Assembly (NCBI GenBank): GCA_016700175.1
Contig: CP065003.1
Location: 754,001-818,000, forward strand
Origin: Acidobacteriota bacterium
GTDB lineage: Bacteria > Acidobacteriota > Blastocatellia > Pyrinomonadales > Pyrinomonadaceae
Reading direction: 5' to 3'
DNA: 64,000 bases
Shown: positions 51,494 through 61,257 of the stretch, one piece after another
Numbering within the stretch: the first letter of the stretch is position 1
Layout: every line of letters begins with the position of its first letter
Program-made: the position numbers and the translations under genes
The notes under the pieces: model-generated
What the model saw: only the letters and a program-made list of their open reading frames with translations
Told to the model about the DNA's origin: nothing
The model's database searches: none

Positions 51494-52578
51494 TTATTAC
51501 TTGTGCCGTTCAACAATCTTTCGTAGATCGCCGTCATCTTGCCCGCAAGATCCTCGGCGGAATGGTGTTTTCGAACGTGATCCCGTCCGGCAATGCCGAT
51601 ACGCATTCGAAGGCCCGGATCGACGATCAGCTCTTCAGTAGCAGCCGCCAATTGTTCGAAGTCGTCCGCATCCACGAGAACGCCGTTGCCGTCTGACAGC
51701 AACTCAGGGACTCCTCCCACGCTTGTCGCGACCACCGGAACCCCAAAAGCCATGGCTTCCAGAAGAACGTTCGGAGTGCCCTCGTGCGAAGAGGGCAGGA
51801 CCAGAATGTCAGAACTGGAATAGACCTCGGAGATGTTCGGTCTCTCACCTTCAAACCGCACCTTCTCCTCAGAAAGGCCCAGATCGGCGCAATGTGCTTC
51901 CAGCTTGCCTCGCAGCGGCCCATCGCCCACGATTCGGAACTTCAGGTCCATCGCGGGAAGCTTCGCGTTCATGCGGTTAGCGAGCTCGATGAACACTTCC
52001 GGGCGCTTCTGCGCTGCAAGCCGTCCGACAAAAGAGATCGATATGTCTTCCTTCGGCTTGTCGACCCCGGAGGGCTCGGTTCCGGGTAGATTCACCACGT
52101 TCTCGACGAGATCTATCTTCGTTGGTGAAATGCCCCGCTCGACGGCTCTTTCCAATGCGACCTTCGAATTTGCGACCAGATGCGTCGGAAGTGCGACCTG
52201 CCATCGCCCAAAAACAGTGTCGGACCCGATCTCGCTTCTCAGATCGTTCCTGATTGCTCCTATACTCGGGACCCGCGCGATTTTTCCCGCGACCGCGGCA
52301 TAGATATTGGTGTAGAAATGCGAACTCTGAATAATATCGGGCTCGTATTTCCCAACTTCCGTGATGATCTTTCGCAGCCTTTGGAGGCGGTTTGGGGATT
52401 CGCCCACATACTCGATCTCGATCCCCATTTCCCGAACGTCGGCCTCGAAGGCCTCGCCGGACGTAAGACACAGAACTCTTGAATCCTGTCCCTCCGCACT
52501 CAAAGCGCGAAGCAAGTAGAGGAGCTGCCGCTCCGCTCCTCCCCGCCCGAGGGTTCCGACTACGAAACACACTCTCAT
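51490..52578 (-). CDS. Glycosyltransferase family 4
   Basis: 362 residues: MRVCFVVGTLGRGGAERQLL (G-G-A-E-R loop), SISFVGRLAAQKRPEVFIEL, VLPSSHEGTPNVLLEAMAFG with E-x7-E, and VVATSVGGVPELL. The layout is a textbook GT4 enzyme. It probably acts in the same repeat-unit assembly as the next two genes, with which it shares 4-base overlaps. The sugar is unknown. Confidence 0.9.
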   Translation of the reverse strand: MRVCFVVGTLGRGGAERQLLYLLRALSAEGQDSRVLCLTSGEAFEADVREMGIEIEYVGESPNRLQRLRKIITEVGKYEPDIIQSSHFYTNIYAAVAGKIARVPSIGAIRNDLRSEIGSDTVFGRWQVALPTHLVANSKVALERAVERGISPTKIDLVENVVNLPGTEPSGVDKPKEDISISFVGRLAAQKRPEVFIELANRMNAKLPAMDLKFRIVGDGPLRGKLEAHCADLGLSEEKVRFEGERPNISEVYSSSDILVLPSSHEGTPNVLLEAMAFGVPVVATSVGGVPELLSDGNGVLVDADDFEQLAAATEELIVDPGLRMRIGIAGRDHVRKHHSAEDLAGKMTAIYERLLNGTSNK

Positions 52579-53771
52579 GTGTAGATCTTCCCGCGGCCGA
52601 GACCCTTTACCTCTGCCAGATCTTCGACCCTCCAGGACTCTCGCAGGGATCTCCCTATATAGTCCCGCCAGCGTTCCAGGGAGTACTCTCCAGCGGTCTC
52701 AACGGCCTTTGCGGACATAAGCGAATACTTCCCGGGATCCGAGCACACTCGCACAACAGCCTCGTACAGCGCAGCGGGCGACGGTTCGTCAAGGATCACG
52801 CCGCAATCCGGACCGATCAGATTCGGGAGAACCGATACCTCGGTCGTGATCACAGGAAGACCGGACGCGAGCGCTTCCAGCACCACCTTTGGAAATCCTT
52901 CGGATGCAGAAGTCGGGTAGCAGAACAGATGAGCTCGCTTCATCAGCCGTACCACCTCCGACTGTTCCACTTTGCCGCGAAACGTGACACGGTCCGCGAC
53001 ACCCAGCTCCTTCGCCTGTTCTTTTAGTGTGTCCAGCAAAGAGCCGCCGCCCACTACCTCGAGTTCAACTTCCGGAAAAGCCGCTCTTATGGCCGGCAAA
53101 GCCGAAATCACGACATCGGTTCCCTTCTTCTCTTCCAGCCGGCATGCGACTACCAACCTGAGTTTCCCTCCTTCGGGAAGGGTCAAAGGCGCATTGTTCT
53201 CTATCTGTCCCCTCCGTAGCGAAGTCGAAAAGATCCATTTGACTGCCGGATTCCTGGCCGAAGGCGGTTCGTCCGCACCTCCGGTCGCCATCATCACATT
53301 GCGTCCCCCCGCAAGCCGCTCCATCGACCACTTCCAGATCTTTTCGGCCGTTGTCTTTGGCGCCAACCAGTTTCCGCAATGCCTGACAAACAAAGGCTTC
53401 CTCAAGATGAGCGCGAATACCATGCCGATCGTTCCGACGTCTCCCGGAATGGGAGAGTGAACCGCGTCGGAATTTCGTACCGAACGCCAGATCGCCGGCC
53501 CATTCACGAGCGCCCAGCGGAACATATCGATCTTTCGCCGGATCCCTTTTCCGCGCGGCACCGAAAGCGGCGTTACGGTGACCGATCTGCCCTTCAACGG
53601 AGAAGCTCCTCCAGCGGATTCACACGCATCACAGGGCACAGCGATCTCAGTACTTGAGAACAACTCAGAGATCGCCTCCATCTGAAGAGGAAATCCGCCG
53701 TCGGTTACATATCCGGTTGGCGAACCCTCCGATCGCCAGCAGATCTTGTGCGATACAACCGCTAATTGCAT
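52575..53771 (-). CDS. Glycosyltransferase family 4
   Basis: 398 residues. YVTDGGFPLQMEAISELF near the N-terminus, KLRLVVACRLEEKKGTDVVI, VELEVVGGGSLLDTL, LFCYPTSASEGFPKVVLEAL (E-x7-E) and GLPVITTEVSVLPNLIG. Standard GT4. It starts directly at the end of the GT2 gene (no gap) and overlaps the downstream GT4 gene by 4 bases. Confidence 0.9.
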   Translation of the reverse strand: MQLAVVSHKICWRSEGSPTGYVTDGGFPLQMEAISELFSSTEIAVPCDACESAGGASPLKGRSVTVTPLSVPRGKGIRRKIDMFRWALVNGPAIWRSVRNSDAVHSPIPGDVGTIGMVFALILRKPLFVRHCGNWLAPKTTAEKIWKWSMERLAGGRNVMMATGGADEPPSARNPAVKWIFSTSLRRGQIENNAPLTLPEGGKLRLVVACRLEEKKGTDVVISALPAIRAAFPEVELEVVGGGSLLDTLKEQAKELGVADRVTFRGKVEQSEVVRLMKRAHLFCYPTSASEGFPKVVLEALASGLPVITTEVSVLPNLIGPDCGVILDEPSPAALYEAVVRVCSDPGKYSLMSAKAVETAGEYSLERWRDYIGRSLRESWRVEDLAEVKGLGRGKIYT

Positions 53772-54746
53772 TTATCCGTTGTCCGGTTTCAAACCTCTTA
53801 AGACCGCGATCAAACCATCGATCCGCCCGCGCAGGTCCATTACGTCGTCCCACCGGCGCCTACGGATCGCAGAAGATGAGATTCGCAAGAACTCGAATGC
53901 CTGGTACCGCCAGAACCTGAACTTCTGTCCGGGCGACAAGGGGCCGGCAACATCGCGAAACACGAAGTAGTAATTGACGACGCTCTTAAAACCGATCTTT
54001 CTTCTGCTGACGCGCCCGTGCGGGGAGCGAAGTTCGACGCAATGGGCATCACCCGACTGCAGAAGCTCCCATTCTCGACCGGCCCTAAGGGAAAAATGAG
54101 CGTCCTCAAGTACACCGTAGTCGCTAAAGAAGGTATGAAACCGAAGCCCAGAATCGAACACCTCCTTCCGCCAGACTGCACACGCTGTCGTCATGAAATC
54201 AACTGGTCTGGTTCCTTCGAAAGGCTCCTGAAGGCTGGTATTTATCGGATACCCGGTGTCGAAGTCGTAGCGGCCCGGCTCGAACACCTTCAGCAGTTTC
54301 AGCCGCTTGTACCATCTCCACCGTTCGGAATCTTCGGCTCGGAAGTGCTCGTTCGTCCGATACCCGACGATTCCCCCGTTCGCGCGTTCCTCATCGTTTG
54401 AGAACTCCCTGGCAATGACCTCAAGAAAATCTTCCTCCAGCCGTACATCGTCGTCAACGAAAGCGACCAGGTCACCTTCCGCGGAGTCGATCCCTGCGTT
54501 TCTCTGGATCGCCGTTCCGCCGCCTTGCCTTAAGTACCTGACGCGGTAAGGGAGTTCGCTCTTCATATCACGAACGATCCTTTCCGTCGCCGTTTCTGAT
54601 TCCGGCGCGCCGTCGACCAACACGATCTCGAACACGGCAAGGGACTGACGGCAAAGATTCTCGAGCAGGCCCTTCACTTCTTCCGGCCTTCCCAGAGTGG
54701 GGGTTACTACCGAAACCCTCAAATCCTGAATCGTTGCGTCAGTCAT
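53772..54746 (-). CDS. Glycosyltransferase family 2
   Basis: 324 residues. LRVSVVTPTLGRPEEVKGLL, EIVLVDGAPESET, GGGTAIQRNAGIDSAEGDLV, FVDDDVRLEEDFL (DDD as the DxD) and a C-terminal helical region without TM segments. Inverting GT2 fold. It lies 3 bases after the GT-B-like gene at 54750 and abuts the next GT4, so it is part of the same operon. Confidence 0.88.
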   Translation of the reverse strand: MTDATIQDLRVSVVTPTLGRPEEVKGLLENLCRQSLAVFEIVLVDGAPESETATERIVRDMKSELPYRVRYLRQGGGTAIQRNAGIDSAEGDLVAFVDDDVRLEEDFLEVIAREFSNDEERANGGIVGYRTNEHFRAEDSERWRWYKRLKLLKVFEPGRYDFDTGYPINTSLQEPFEGTRPVDFMTTACAVWRKEVFDSGLRFHTFFSDYGVLEDAHFSLRAGREWELLQSGDAHCVELRSPHGRVSRRKIGFKSVVNYYFVFRDVAGPLSPGQKFRFWRYQAFEFLRISSSAIRRRRWDDVMDLRGRIDGLIAVLRGLKPDNG

Positions 54747-54749
54747 CGG

Positions 54750-56198
54750 CTATCGTGCGGCCAGTTCGAGCAGTACTTCAGCGACCCGTTCGCTCGATCT
54801 CCCGTCGAGGGTGTCGCCGAACATCTTCCCTATCAATGCTTTTCGTTTATCGGCATTCAAGCCCGGATTCGCCAGCGCATCTTCGATCAGGCTGCGCATC
54901 TCTTCAGGACTTCGCGCAACACTGATCGCGCCGCTGTCCACCACGGGCTTGTAGTGATCAAAGTCGTAATAGTCCCCATATGACAGAACTTCCGGCGAAA
55001 CGCCAGGCGGATTGTAGCCGACGTTGATCACCGGTTTGTCGAACATGCAGAGCTCGAGAGAGACCGTTGAAGCCACGTTGATCCCGAGTGCGCAATGACG
55101 AAGTGCGTTCACCAACGCGTAAGAGTCCTCTGCCTTTGGAGTAAACCATGCCGGTTCCCACGCGACCTCGGGAAACAATATGTCGTTCCTCCGATTCTTA
55201 AGGTCATCGAAGCGTCCAGTTCGGTCCTTTGCGTAAACCCGGACCACAAGCTGCGGGTTCGCCGCCATAGTCTTGAGGATGTCCGCGATCTGTTCTACGA
55301 TCTCTGGTTCCCCAGGCATATGGTTGGCCATACCCGTTGCATAGAAGACCAAAGGACGGCATGGATTCGCCCCGATCTGCCGGCAATACTCGTCCCTATC
55401 CAAATAAAACTCGGACCGGAAATGGAAGTCGAATTGCGGGGTACCGGTAACAAACACGTGGTTTTCATTTACCCAAGGATACATCTCGAGAAGTTGTTGC
55501 TTGAGCGACTCGTTCCAAACGAGAAAGTAGTCGTAAGGCAATGTGATACGGCCTTGCGACGTCAGATTATCCCAACTGAAAATAAATGTGGCAGTAGGAA
55601 TATGAAGCCTTTGAGCTGCTTGCACGGCTTGGATGGCGTTCCTGCTGTGAACATGCGACCCGTTAAAGACCAGTGACGGTTGAATCTTCTCGAATAGCCG
55701 ATCATATCGTTCCGTGTCACCCAGCCAACGGCTTGAGGTCCTTTCCGCTTTCTCCAACAAACTCAGCCCGGTTCGATTGGCAAGTGGATAGCCGATCAAC
55801 TTCTTGACCATTCTCTTGGATTTTTGCGCGATCGTAACTGCTTCCGAATCTCGCAAACGTGACCGCTCTTGTGCAGCTTTCGACCAAAGCCAACGGTTAT
55901 GAGAGACATCGATGATCTCTCGCTGAAACCTCACGAGCCAGCGCTCACTTAACTCCTCAAGCGGATAGATGTCTCCGTACCTTTCACGAAGGCTATTTTC
56001 GATTTCACGGCTAGCGAAGACGGTTAGCAAGGACAATGGAGTGTGACGAGCTACAGTGTCCAATGCAGCGGAGTGCACGAAATTCCTGATGACTTCACCC
56101 CGCGGGATTAAGACGGCAATACGTCCCGCACTAACGCCGTCGAGCGTTCCTGCGTGTTTCCTTCCATTCAATGACAAACTCTTTCGGTTCTCCCTCAT
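54750..56198 (-). CDS. Putative GT-B-like surface-polysaccharide protein (paralogue 1)
   Basis: 482 residues, not placed in a named family with certainty. FIFSWDNLTSQGRIT, YDYFLVWNESLKQQLLEMYP, VFVTGTPQFDFHF and the C-terminal CALGINVASTVSLELCMFDKPVI resemble the CDP-glycerol-glycerophosphotransferase/GT-B type proteins often seen in glycan loci. It is clearly homologous to the protein encoded at 58821-60305 (shared SWDN, FLVWNE/YLVWNE, V-G/T-x-PQFD and the S-T-V-S block). It may be a sugar or phosphoglycerol transferase. No TM or signal peptide is visible. Confidence 0.65.
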   Translation of the reverse strand: MRENRKSLSLNGRKHAGTLDGVSAGRIAVLIPRGEVIRNFVHSAALDTVARHTPLSLLTVFASREIENSLRERYGDIYPLEELSERWLVRFQREIIDVSHNRWLWSKAAQERSRLRDSEAVTIAQKSKRMVKKLIGYPLANRTGLSLLEKAERTSSRWLGDTERYDRLFEKIQPSLVFNGSHVHSRNAIQAVQAAQRLHIPTATFIFSWDNLTSQGRITLPYDYFLVWNESLKQQLLEMYPWVNENHVFVTGTPQFDFHFRSEFYLDRDEYCRQIGANPCRPLVFYATGMANHMPGEPEIVEQIADILKTMAANPQLVVRVYAKDRTGRFDDLKNRRNDILFPEVAWEPAWFTPKAEDSYALVNALRHCALGINVASTVSLELCMFDKPVINVGYNPPGVSPEVLSYGDYYDFDHYKPVVDSGAISVARSPEEMRSLIEDALANPGLNADKRKALIGKMFGDTLDGRSSERVAEVLLELAAR

Positions 56199-56217
56199 CT
56201 GTTTCCGCTTTCGTCCG

Positions 56218-56871
56218 TTAACGGTTTTGACCGCTCGCTTTCGCTGGAGTAGGTAACTTCTTGACCATCACCCCTTTCCAAGATTCGTTCTTGACCTGTT
56301 TAACCCAATTCAATTTCTCGTAGAAGCGAATAGCACTGTGGTTTTCCGGATTAACCGTCAGGTCCATTCTTGAGAATCTGAGTTCAATCGCAGTTCTTTC
56401 AGCATCTTCCATCAGGAGTTGACCTATCCCCAGCCCCTGTTGACTCGGATCAACTGCGATCGCAAGTATTCCGAAACTGTCGGTCGGGTTACCTGACGTC
56501 CGTTCGGCTGGCCTTCGATTTCTCTTCCTGAACCTATTAAGTATGTTTACGCCCGATCTCACCTTGCTCAAGAACACTGGATCGAACACTAGCCATGGCC
56601 TGACAGTCATTCTCCAAACGAGTAAATTCCGGTTCTTGGAGAGAAATCCGGATGTACTGGCATTAAAGACCCCCGAAATACAAAAACCGGCAAGTCGATC
56701 ATCCACAAAAACACCGGTTGCATGCACAATAGGATGGGGACCCAAGAGGTGCCAAAGGTAATACTCCTCGACTACCTTTCCACCGAGTCTCGTCCAGGCA
56801 CTTGTAGGAAACGCCAGGCGATGAATCGCAGATATCTCTTCGACATTCTCAATTTCAAGTTTCCGCAACAT
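56218..56871 (-). CDS. GNAT-family N-acetyltransferase
   Basis: 217 residues. The acetyl-CoA-binding motif A is ILAIAVDPSQQGLGIGQLLMEDAER (the Q/R-x-x-G-x-G/A loop) followed by LTVNPENHSAIRFYEKLNW (motif B). The first 70 residues form a typical GNAT N-terminal region. It may acetylate an amino sugar in the pathway. It lies 69 bases after the amidotransferase gene and 19 bases before the GT-B-like gene. Confidence 0.85.
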   Translation of the reverse strand: MLRKLEIENVEEISAIHRLAFPTSAWTRLGGKVVEEYYLWHLLGPHPIVHATGVFVDDRLAGFCISGVFNASTSGFLSKNRNLLVWRMTVRPWLVFDPVFLSKVRSGVNILNRFRKRNRRPAERTSGNPTDSFGILAIAVDPSQQGLGIGQLLMEDAERTAIELRFSRMDLTVNPENHSAIRFYEKLNWVKQVKNESWKGVMVKKLPTPAKASGQNR

Positions 56872-56940
56872 CCTTCAAACCTTCGAATCGAGATAGAAAA
56901 ACTGGGATCAGGGAAAAGAGTTTCCACAGACCATCTTGTA

Positions 56941-58815
56941 CTAGTCGTGAACGATCTCGGCGAATCTGAAAACGTGCTCTTTTACTTCCTCTCGCGATTG
57001 TCCGTTGTAGAAAAGTCGACCGAAAATGTCGACGGACGCGAGCTTCGCAATGAGGTAAGGATCCTGCGTTTCAGTTAAGAACTCCTGTACGCTCCTATTC
57101 AGATCGAGGCTCTCCGCCACCCAACCGTTCACGAAGAAACCACTCCTGATATTCAGGAACTTGTGGCCGTACATCGGGAATCCGAACTTCTTTTTCGTTA
57201 CGATCTCTTTCGGGAGATACTTTTCTGCGGTCCTCCTTACTATCCACTTGTCGATGAGGAACGGATGCTTGTAATTGTGGAATCTCGCGGACCTGCCGAT
57301 CTTGAACTTCGAAGGCAGGTTGATCGCAAACCTGACGATATCCTCATCCAGAAAAGGGAATCTCGCTTCGATCGAAGACATCATTCCCATTCTGTCGTTT
57401 CTGTGAAGGAGAGTGACCAGATGCTCCCTGATCATCTTTATCGTCATAAACTGCTCCCGCCGCTGTTTCGGTCCCAGGAACGAGAGTACTTTCGCGGCAT
57501 TATCCTCCAACTGCTCCAATTCGAAACCCTGAACCAGCTTGTTGATGAACGCGACCGGCGTCGCCCCGTTTCTAGGGAAGAGAAATTCGTGGAGTTTCGG
57601 AGAGATCCTGTACAGCGACTTCACGAGGTTGACCGGAAAGGCGGCCGCGGATTGGTACCGTTCCGTCAGCAAACGCGGGTAACCGAGGAAGAGCTCGTCG
57701 GCTCCTTCGCCCGTCAACACAGCCTTGACCCCCGAATCGCGTGCCAGCCTCGCGACGTTCGAGAAAGGTATTGAGTTCACGTGGATAACCAAGGGACAGT
57801 CGTAGTGATATGTAACGTCAACCCAGTCCCTCAGCATCATTTCAGGTTCGAACCTCGACTCGAAGACCTCGCAGTTGATGTGTTTGGAGAGGATCTCGAC
57901 ATCGGGGAACTCCGAGTACTTTCCGACAACATTTGCTGTGAAGAGCTTGATCTCCGGGTTTTTCCTCGCGGCTATCGCCGAGATCAAGCTCGAATCGATG
58001 CCCCCGCTGACGAACGCCCCGACCGGAACGTCGCTCACGAGCATGCTCTCTACGCTGGCTGCGAACTTGTTGTCGAATTCCGATACGATCTCCGCCCGCG
58101 GTCGGGCATCGAGTTCCTTGTAATAGAGAGGATCGAACTCCTCCACGACGTCGTAATACCGCACGGCTCGCGGAGCGCCACCGGACCTGAACTCGACGTA
58201 CGATCCCGGATTGACTGACCGAAGGCCGCTAAAGAGTGTGAACTCCGTAGATTTTTCCGCCAGGTTGTTTACTGCGAACAAGGTTCTGACCGGGTCGGGC
58301 TTAAGGTTCAGCACCGAGGCGATCGCCTTGATCTCCGAGGCCCAGTAAAGCGTTCCCGCATTCTCAAAGTAATAGAGAGGCTTGATCCCCATTCGGTCGC
58401 GCGCGAGGATCAGGCGGTCTTTCTCGGCATCGTAGAACGCGAAGGCGAACATTCCTCTGAGCTGTGTGAGGCATTTGTCGATCCCGTCAACGATCAGGGA
58501 CTGGAAGAGGACCTCCGTGTCGGAAGTTGTGCTGAGCCGGATGCCTTTCTCTTCTTCAAGCCTTTTCCGGATCTGCCGGAAGTTGTAGATTTCGCCGTTG
58601 TAGGCCAGCAAATACCTGTCGGTGCGGAAGGGCTGATTCGCAGCGTCGGAAAGGTCGAGCAGGCTCAGACGGTTGTGGGCCATCGCGACCTTTCCAAGCT
58701 TCGCACAGCCGAAGTTGTCCGGCCCCCGGTGCCGCATCAGCTCACCCATTTTACGGGCCGGCTCGAGATCGGCCTCGCCCTTTGAGTGGGCGTATGTACC
58801 TGAAATACCGCACAT
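56941..58815 (-). CDS. Glutamine-dependent asparagine synthetase-like amidotransferase (AsnB family) 1
   Basis: 624 residues. Begins MCGISGTYAHSKG with the catalytic Cys2, then MRHRGPDNFG and YNGEIYNFRQIRK (class II glutaminase). The synthetase half has GAFVSGGIDSSLISAIA (SGGxDS) and TGEGADELFLGY. It makes an amide from a carboxylate with glutamine and ATP. In glycan loci, related enzymes (WbpS type) amidate uronic acids, and that is more likely here than free asparagine synthesis given its neighbours. It lies 5 bases after the GT-B-like paralogue 2 gene. Confidence 0.9.
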   Translation of the reverse strand: MCGISGTYAHSKGEADLEPARKMGELMRHRGPDNFGCAKLGKVAMAHNRLSLLDLSDAANQPFRTDRYLLAYNGEIYNFRQIRKRLEEEKGIRLSTTSDTEVLFQSLIVDGIDKCLTQLRGMFAFAFYDAEKDRLILARDRMGIKPLYYFENAGTLYWASEIKAIASVLNLKPDPVRTLFAVNNLAEKSTEFTLFSGLRSVNPGSYVEFRSGGAPRAVRYYDVVEEFDPLYYKELDARPRAEIVSEFDNKFAASVESMLVSDVPVGAFVSGGIDSSLISAIAARKNPEIKLFTANVVGKYSEFPDVEILSKHINCEVFESRFEPEMMLRDWVDVTYHYDCPLVIHVNSIPFSNVARLARDSGVKAVLTGEGADELFLGYPRLLTERYQSAAAFPVNLVKSLYRISPKLHEFLFPRNGATPVAFINKLVQGFELEQLEDNAAKVLSFLGPKQRREQFMTIKMIREHLVTLLHRNDRMGMMSSIEARFPFLDEDIVRFAINLPSKFKIGRSARFHNYKHPFLIDKWIVRRTAEKYLPKEIVTKKKFGFPMYGHKFLNIRSGFFVNGWVAESLDLNRSVQEFLTETQDPYLIAKLASVDIFGRLFYNGQSREEVKEHVFRFAEIVHD

Positions 58816-58820
58816 AACTG

Positions 58821-60305
58821 CTACTCGTTCACCTTTCCGGCAAAATCAGCGATCGCTTCCGCCATTCTTTCGCCGCATTTTCCGTCTGTGAAGCCGCAAA
58901 CATAATCCGCTATCCATCTGCGCTCTTTCCTGTGCAGCGACGGATCCCGCAGATAAGCTCTGACGGCCTCCACAAGCTCTTGAAAGTCATTGACCAGCCA
59001 AACGCCGCCCGATTCGGCGATCGGCTTGAAATGGTCCCATTTGTGATTTATCTCTTTGATCAGCTGCTGGTCCGGCCGGCCGGGCTGAGGGTCAAAATCG
59101 AGATTCACGACCGGGGTGTCGCAAAGCGCCGCATCGATCGAAACGGTCGAGGAAAGGTTGATCACGACGTCCGCATGTCTGAACGTGTTGACCCATTCCT
59201 TGATCTGAACGTCGTCCTGCGTCCGCTGCGTTAGTTCCTTCCCTGCGTTCGGAGTCGGCTGAAACCTCACTCTCGGCCCGAACGATCCAAAGAGCCGCTC
59301 CATCTCGCCGTTGTCGTGGATCGGATGCGGTCGGATAAGCAGCTGCACGTCCCCCAACTCGCCGTCCGCCACCTGTTTCGCAAAGTACTCGGCGCCGGGA
59401 GGCTCGTTCAGGAAATTCGGCGACCCAATCGCATAAACGATGATCGGCAGGTCGGGATCAAGACCCTGTTCGAGACAGAACTCCTCCCGGGTCAGATGAA
59501 AGCGCTGCTGCCGAAACACGTCGAACTGGGGAGCACCGACAACGTAGATCGGCCGCTCTTTTGCCGACGGATAGTACCTGATCAGATCTTCCTTCGTCCG
59601 CTCGTTCCACACGAGGTAACCGTCGTAGTCAAAAACCAGCCTGTTCTTGGTCGAGACGTTGTCCCAGGAGGGAATATACGCCATCGTAGGGATGCCGAGA
59701 GCCTTTGCCGCAGAGAACACCGCAGGCTGCTCGTACTGGAAAGGTCCTGTCGAGACCACTACTTCCGGCCTGTTGTCCGAAAGCCTTACAAGCGCTTCTT
59801 CTGATCGGGGATATGTCAGCAGGAACCGTTCAAGCAGTTTTTCAAGCCTTGCTTCAGTGCGTGTTGCCGCAAGCACCTTCGCAGGAGTCCTCAACGCTTT
59901 TACAGTCCAGTGGGAATCCTTGATCCTCCGGTGCTTCATCATGCTCATTCTGCTCGGAGGCTTGAATCTGTAGTCCCAAACGAATTCGTTCAGGCGCCGG
60001 AGATAGTTATGCGGGAACTCCCGGAACGGCCGGACCTGCGGAAATGTCTCGACACTTACGCCAAGCTCTTTCCAGCAATCCCCGGCGGAGCGGTCCTCGC
60101 GAGACGAAGCCCAGATCTCGACATCTCCGAGTTCCGACAGCGTGTTGACCAGTTCTGTAAAAAGGAACACTCTGTCTACCAACAGCGAGGTCGAAAGCAG
60201 CACAAATCGCGATTCCGATCGGCGGTTTGCTGTCTCGCTAAGGGTTTCTTCCGCAGTCCCGGACCGTCTGCTTGCCATACCGGCTATTAAATTGTTGTCA
60301 GCCAA
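58821..60305 (-). CDS. Putative GT-B-like surface-polysaccharide protein (paralogue 2)
   Basis: 494 residues. YIPSWDNVSTKNRLV, YDGYLVWNERTKEDLIRYYP, YVVGAPQFDVFRQQRF, IIVYAIGSPNF, VNLSSTVSIDAALCDTPVV. The same family as the protein at 54750-56198 by shared order of motifs, but too diverged to be a recent copy. The C-terminal region has a helix typical of GT-B folds. Presumed cytoplasmic transferase of the same pathway; the actual reaction is unknown. It lies 21 bases downstream of the dioxygenase gene, in the same operon. Confidence 0.65.
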   Translation of the reverse strand: MADNNLIAGMASRRSGTAEETLSETANRRSESRFVLLSTSLLVDRVFLFTELVNTLSELGDVEIWASSREDRSAGDCWKELGVSVETFPQVRPFREFPHNYLRRLNEFVWDYRFKPPSRMSMMKHRRIKDSHWTVKALRTPAKVLAATRTEARLEKLLERFLLTYPRSEEALVRLSDNRPEVVVSTGPFQYEQPAVFSAAKALGIPTMAYIPSWDNVSTKNRLVFDYDGYLVWNERTKEDLIRYYPSAKERPIYVVGAPQFDVFRQQRFHLTREEFCLEQGLDPDLPIIVYAIGSPNFLNEPPGAEYFAKQVADGELGDVQLLIRPHPIHDNGEMERLFGSFGPRVRFQPTPNAGKELTQRTQDDVQIKEWVNTFRHADVVINLSSTVSIDAALCDTPVVNLDFDPQPGRPDQQLIKEINHKWDHFKPIAESGGVWLVNDFQELVEAVRAYLRDPSLHRKERRWIADYVCGFTDGKCGERMAEAIADFAGKVNE

Positions 60306-60326
60306 TTCGTTGATGAGTCGGTACCT

Positions 60327-61244
60327 TTATATGCCAAGGGCTGTGCGTTGATCTGCAGCGAGAGCGGCCGGGTCGAGATCCACAGGGATGTTCAAAAGCC
60401 TCTTAGATTCCGACGCCCTCGAAGTGTACATACACGTGTACATCAAACGGTCTTTCGTGCGTGCTTCACCGCCTTTGTGGTAGCCGGCCGTGTCGGCGAG
60501 GATCAGGGTCCCCTTTTTCCCGGTGCATCTGATCCAGTCACTTTCGGGGAGGACGGCCTTCATTTGTTCGTCGGTCGTTCGCCGAACGCCTCCTTCAATG
60601 AAGAACTCCGGCTCGATCGCCCTGTTTCTTCCGTTTCGCTGGGTACCAGGTGCGTAAGTGAAAGGACCGGCTCCTTCGTCCACGTCATCCAGGTACAAGA
60701 ACATTTTGAGGATATAGTTGTCCTCCCGGTCCACATGCCAAAGCTGCGATTCGCGCGACTTGCCGTTTGAAGCGAACGTTTTCCATACGTTGTAATAGCG
60801 GAGAAGCACCGCCATCTGTAGATAAGCGTTCGCGATCCTCAGTATCGGCGCGCTCAGGGCGAACCGGGCGAATACATCATGCGGGTCAAAACTAAGAGTG
60901 GAGCCGAGCATTTCCAGATTGAAGGTCTTCACCCCGATATCCTCATCGGCGTCCGCCGACTTCCGGAGCCCGTCGATCTCTTGGGATCTCGCGTCGAGCA
61001 TCTCCCCCGTACCGGAAACCAATTCCAGATACGCCGACGTGTCTCCGAACAGTTCCTCAACTGATGAGACCGCGACGCCGTCAGTTCGGAGACTCGACAC
61101 CAGGTCTCTTTCAACGCCGGTCAGCCTTCCGCTTCCGTTTCCGCCGACGATGTGTTTCATCGTCGGTGAGAAGTTGAAGCCGTAGCGCCACACCAGATCC
61201 GTCTTCCTCAGTGACCGGATCATCGATCTTAGTTTCGTTTCCAT
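60327..61244 (-). CDS. Phytanoyl-CoA dioxygenase-like 2OG-Fe(II) oxygenase
   Basis: 305 residues. QLWHVDREDNYILKMFLYL holds the His170-x-Asp172 iron ligands; DTAGYHKGGEARTKDRLMY holds the distal His256 and the 2-oxoglutarate-binding Arg (262 or 266); and GPFTYAPGTQRNGRN sits between. PhyH enzymes hydroxylate a carbon using 2-oxoglutarate and O2. In this setting the substrate may be an acyl group or amino acid attached to the glycan, but nothing in the sequence decides that. It is one of two non-transferase genes inserted in the AsnB/GT-B pairs. Confidence 0.85.
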   Translation of the reverse strand: METKLRSMIRSLRKTDLVWRYGFNFSPTMKHIVGGNGSGRLTGVERDLVSSLRTDGVAVSSVEELFGDTSAYLELVSGTGEMLDARSQEIDGLRKSADADEDIGVKTFNLEMLGSTLSFDPHDVFARFALSAPILRIANAYLQMAVLLRYYNVWKTFASNGKSRESQLWHVDREDNYILKMFLYLDDVDEGAGPFTYAPGTQRNGRNRAIEPEFFIEGGVRRTTDEQMKAVLPESDWIRCTGKKGTLILADTAGYHKGGEARTKDRLMYTCMYTSRASESKRLLNIPVDLDPAALAADQRTALGI

Positions 61245-61257
61245 AACAACATTCGAT

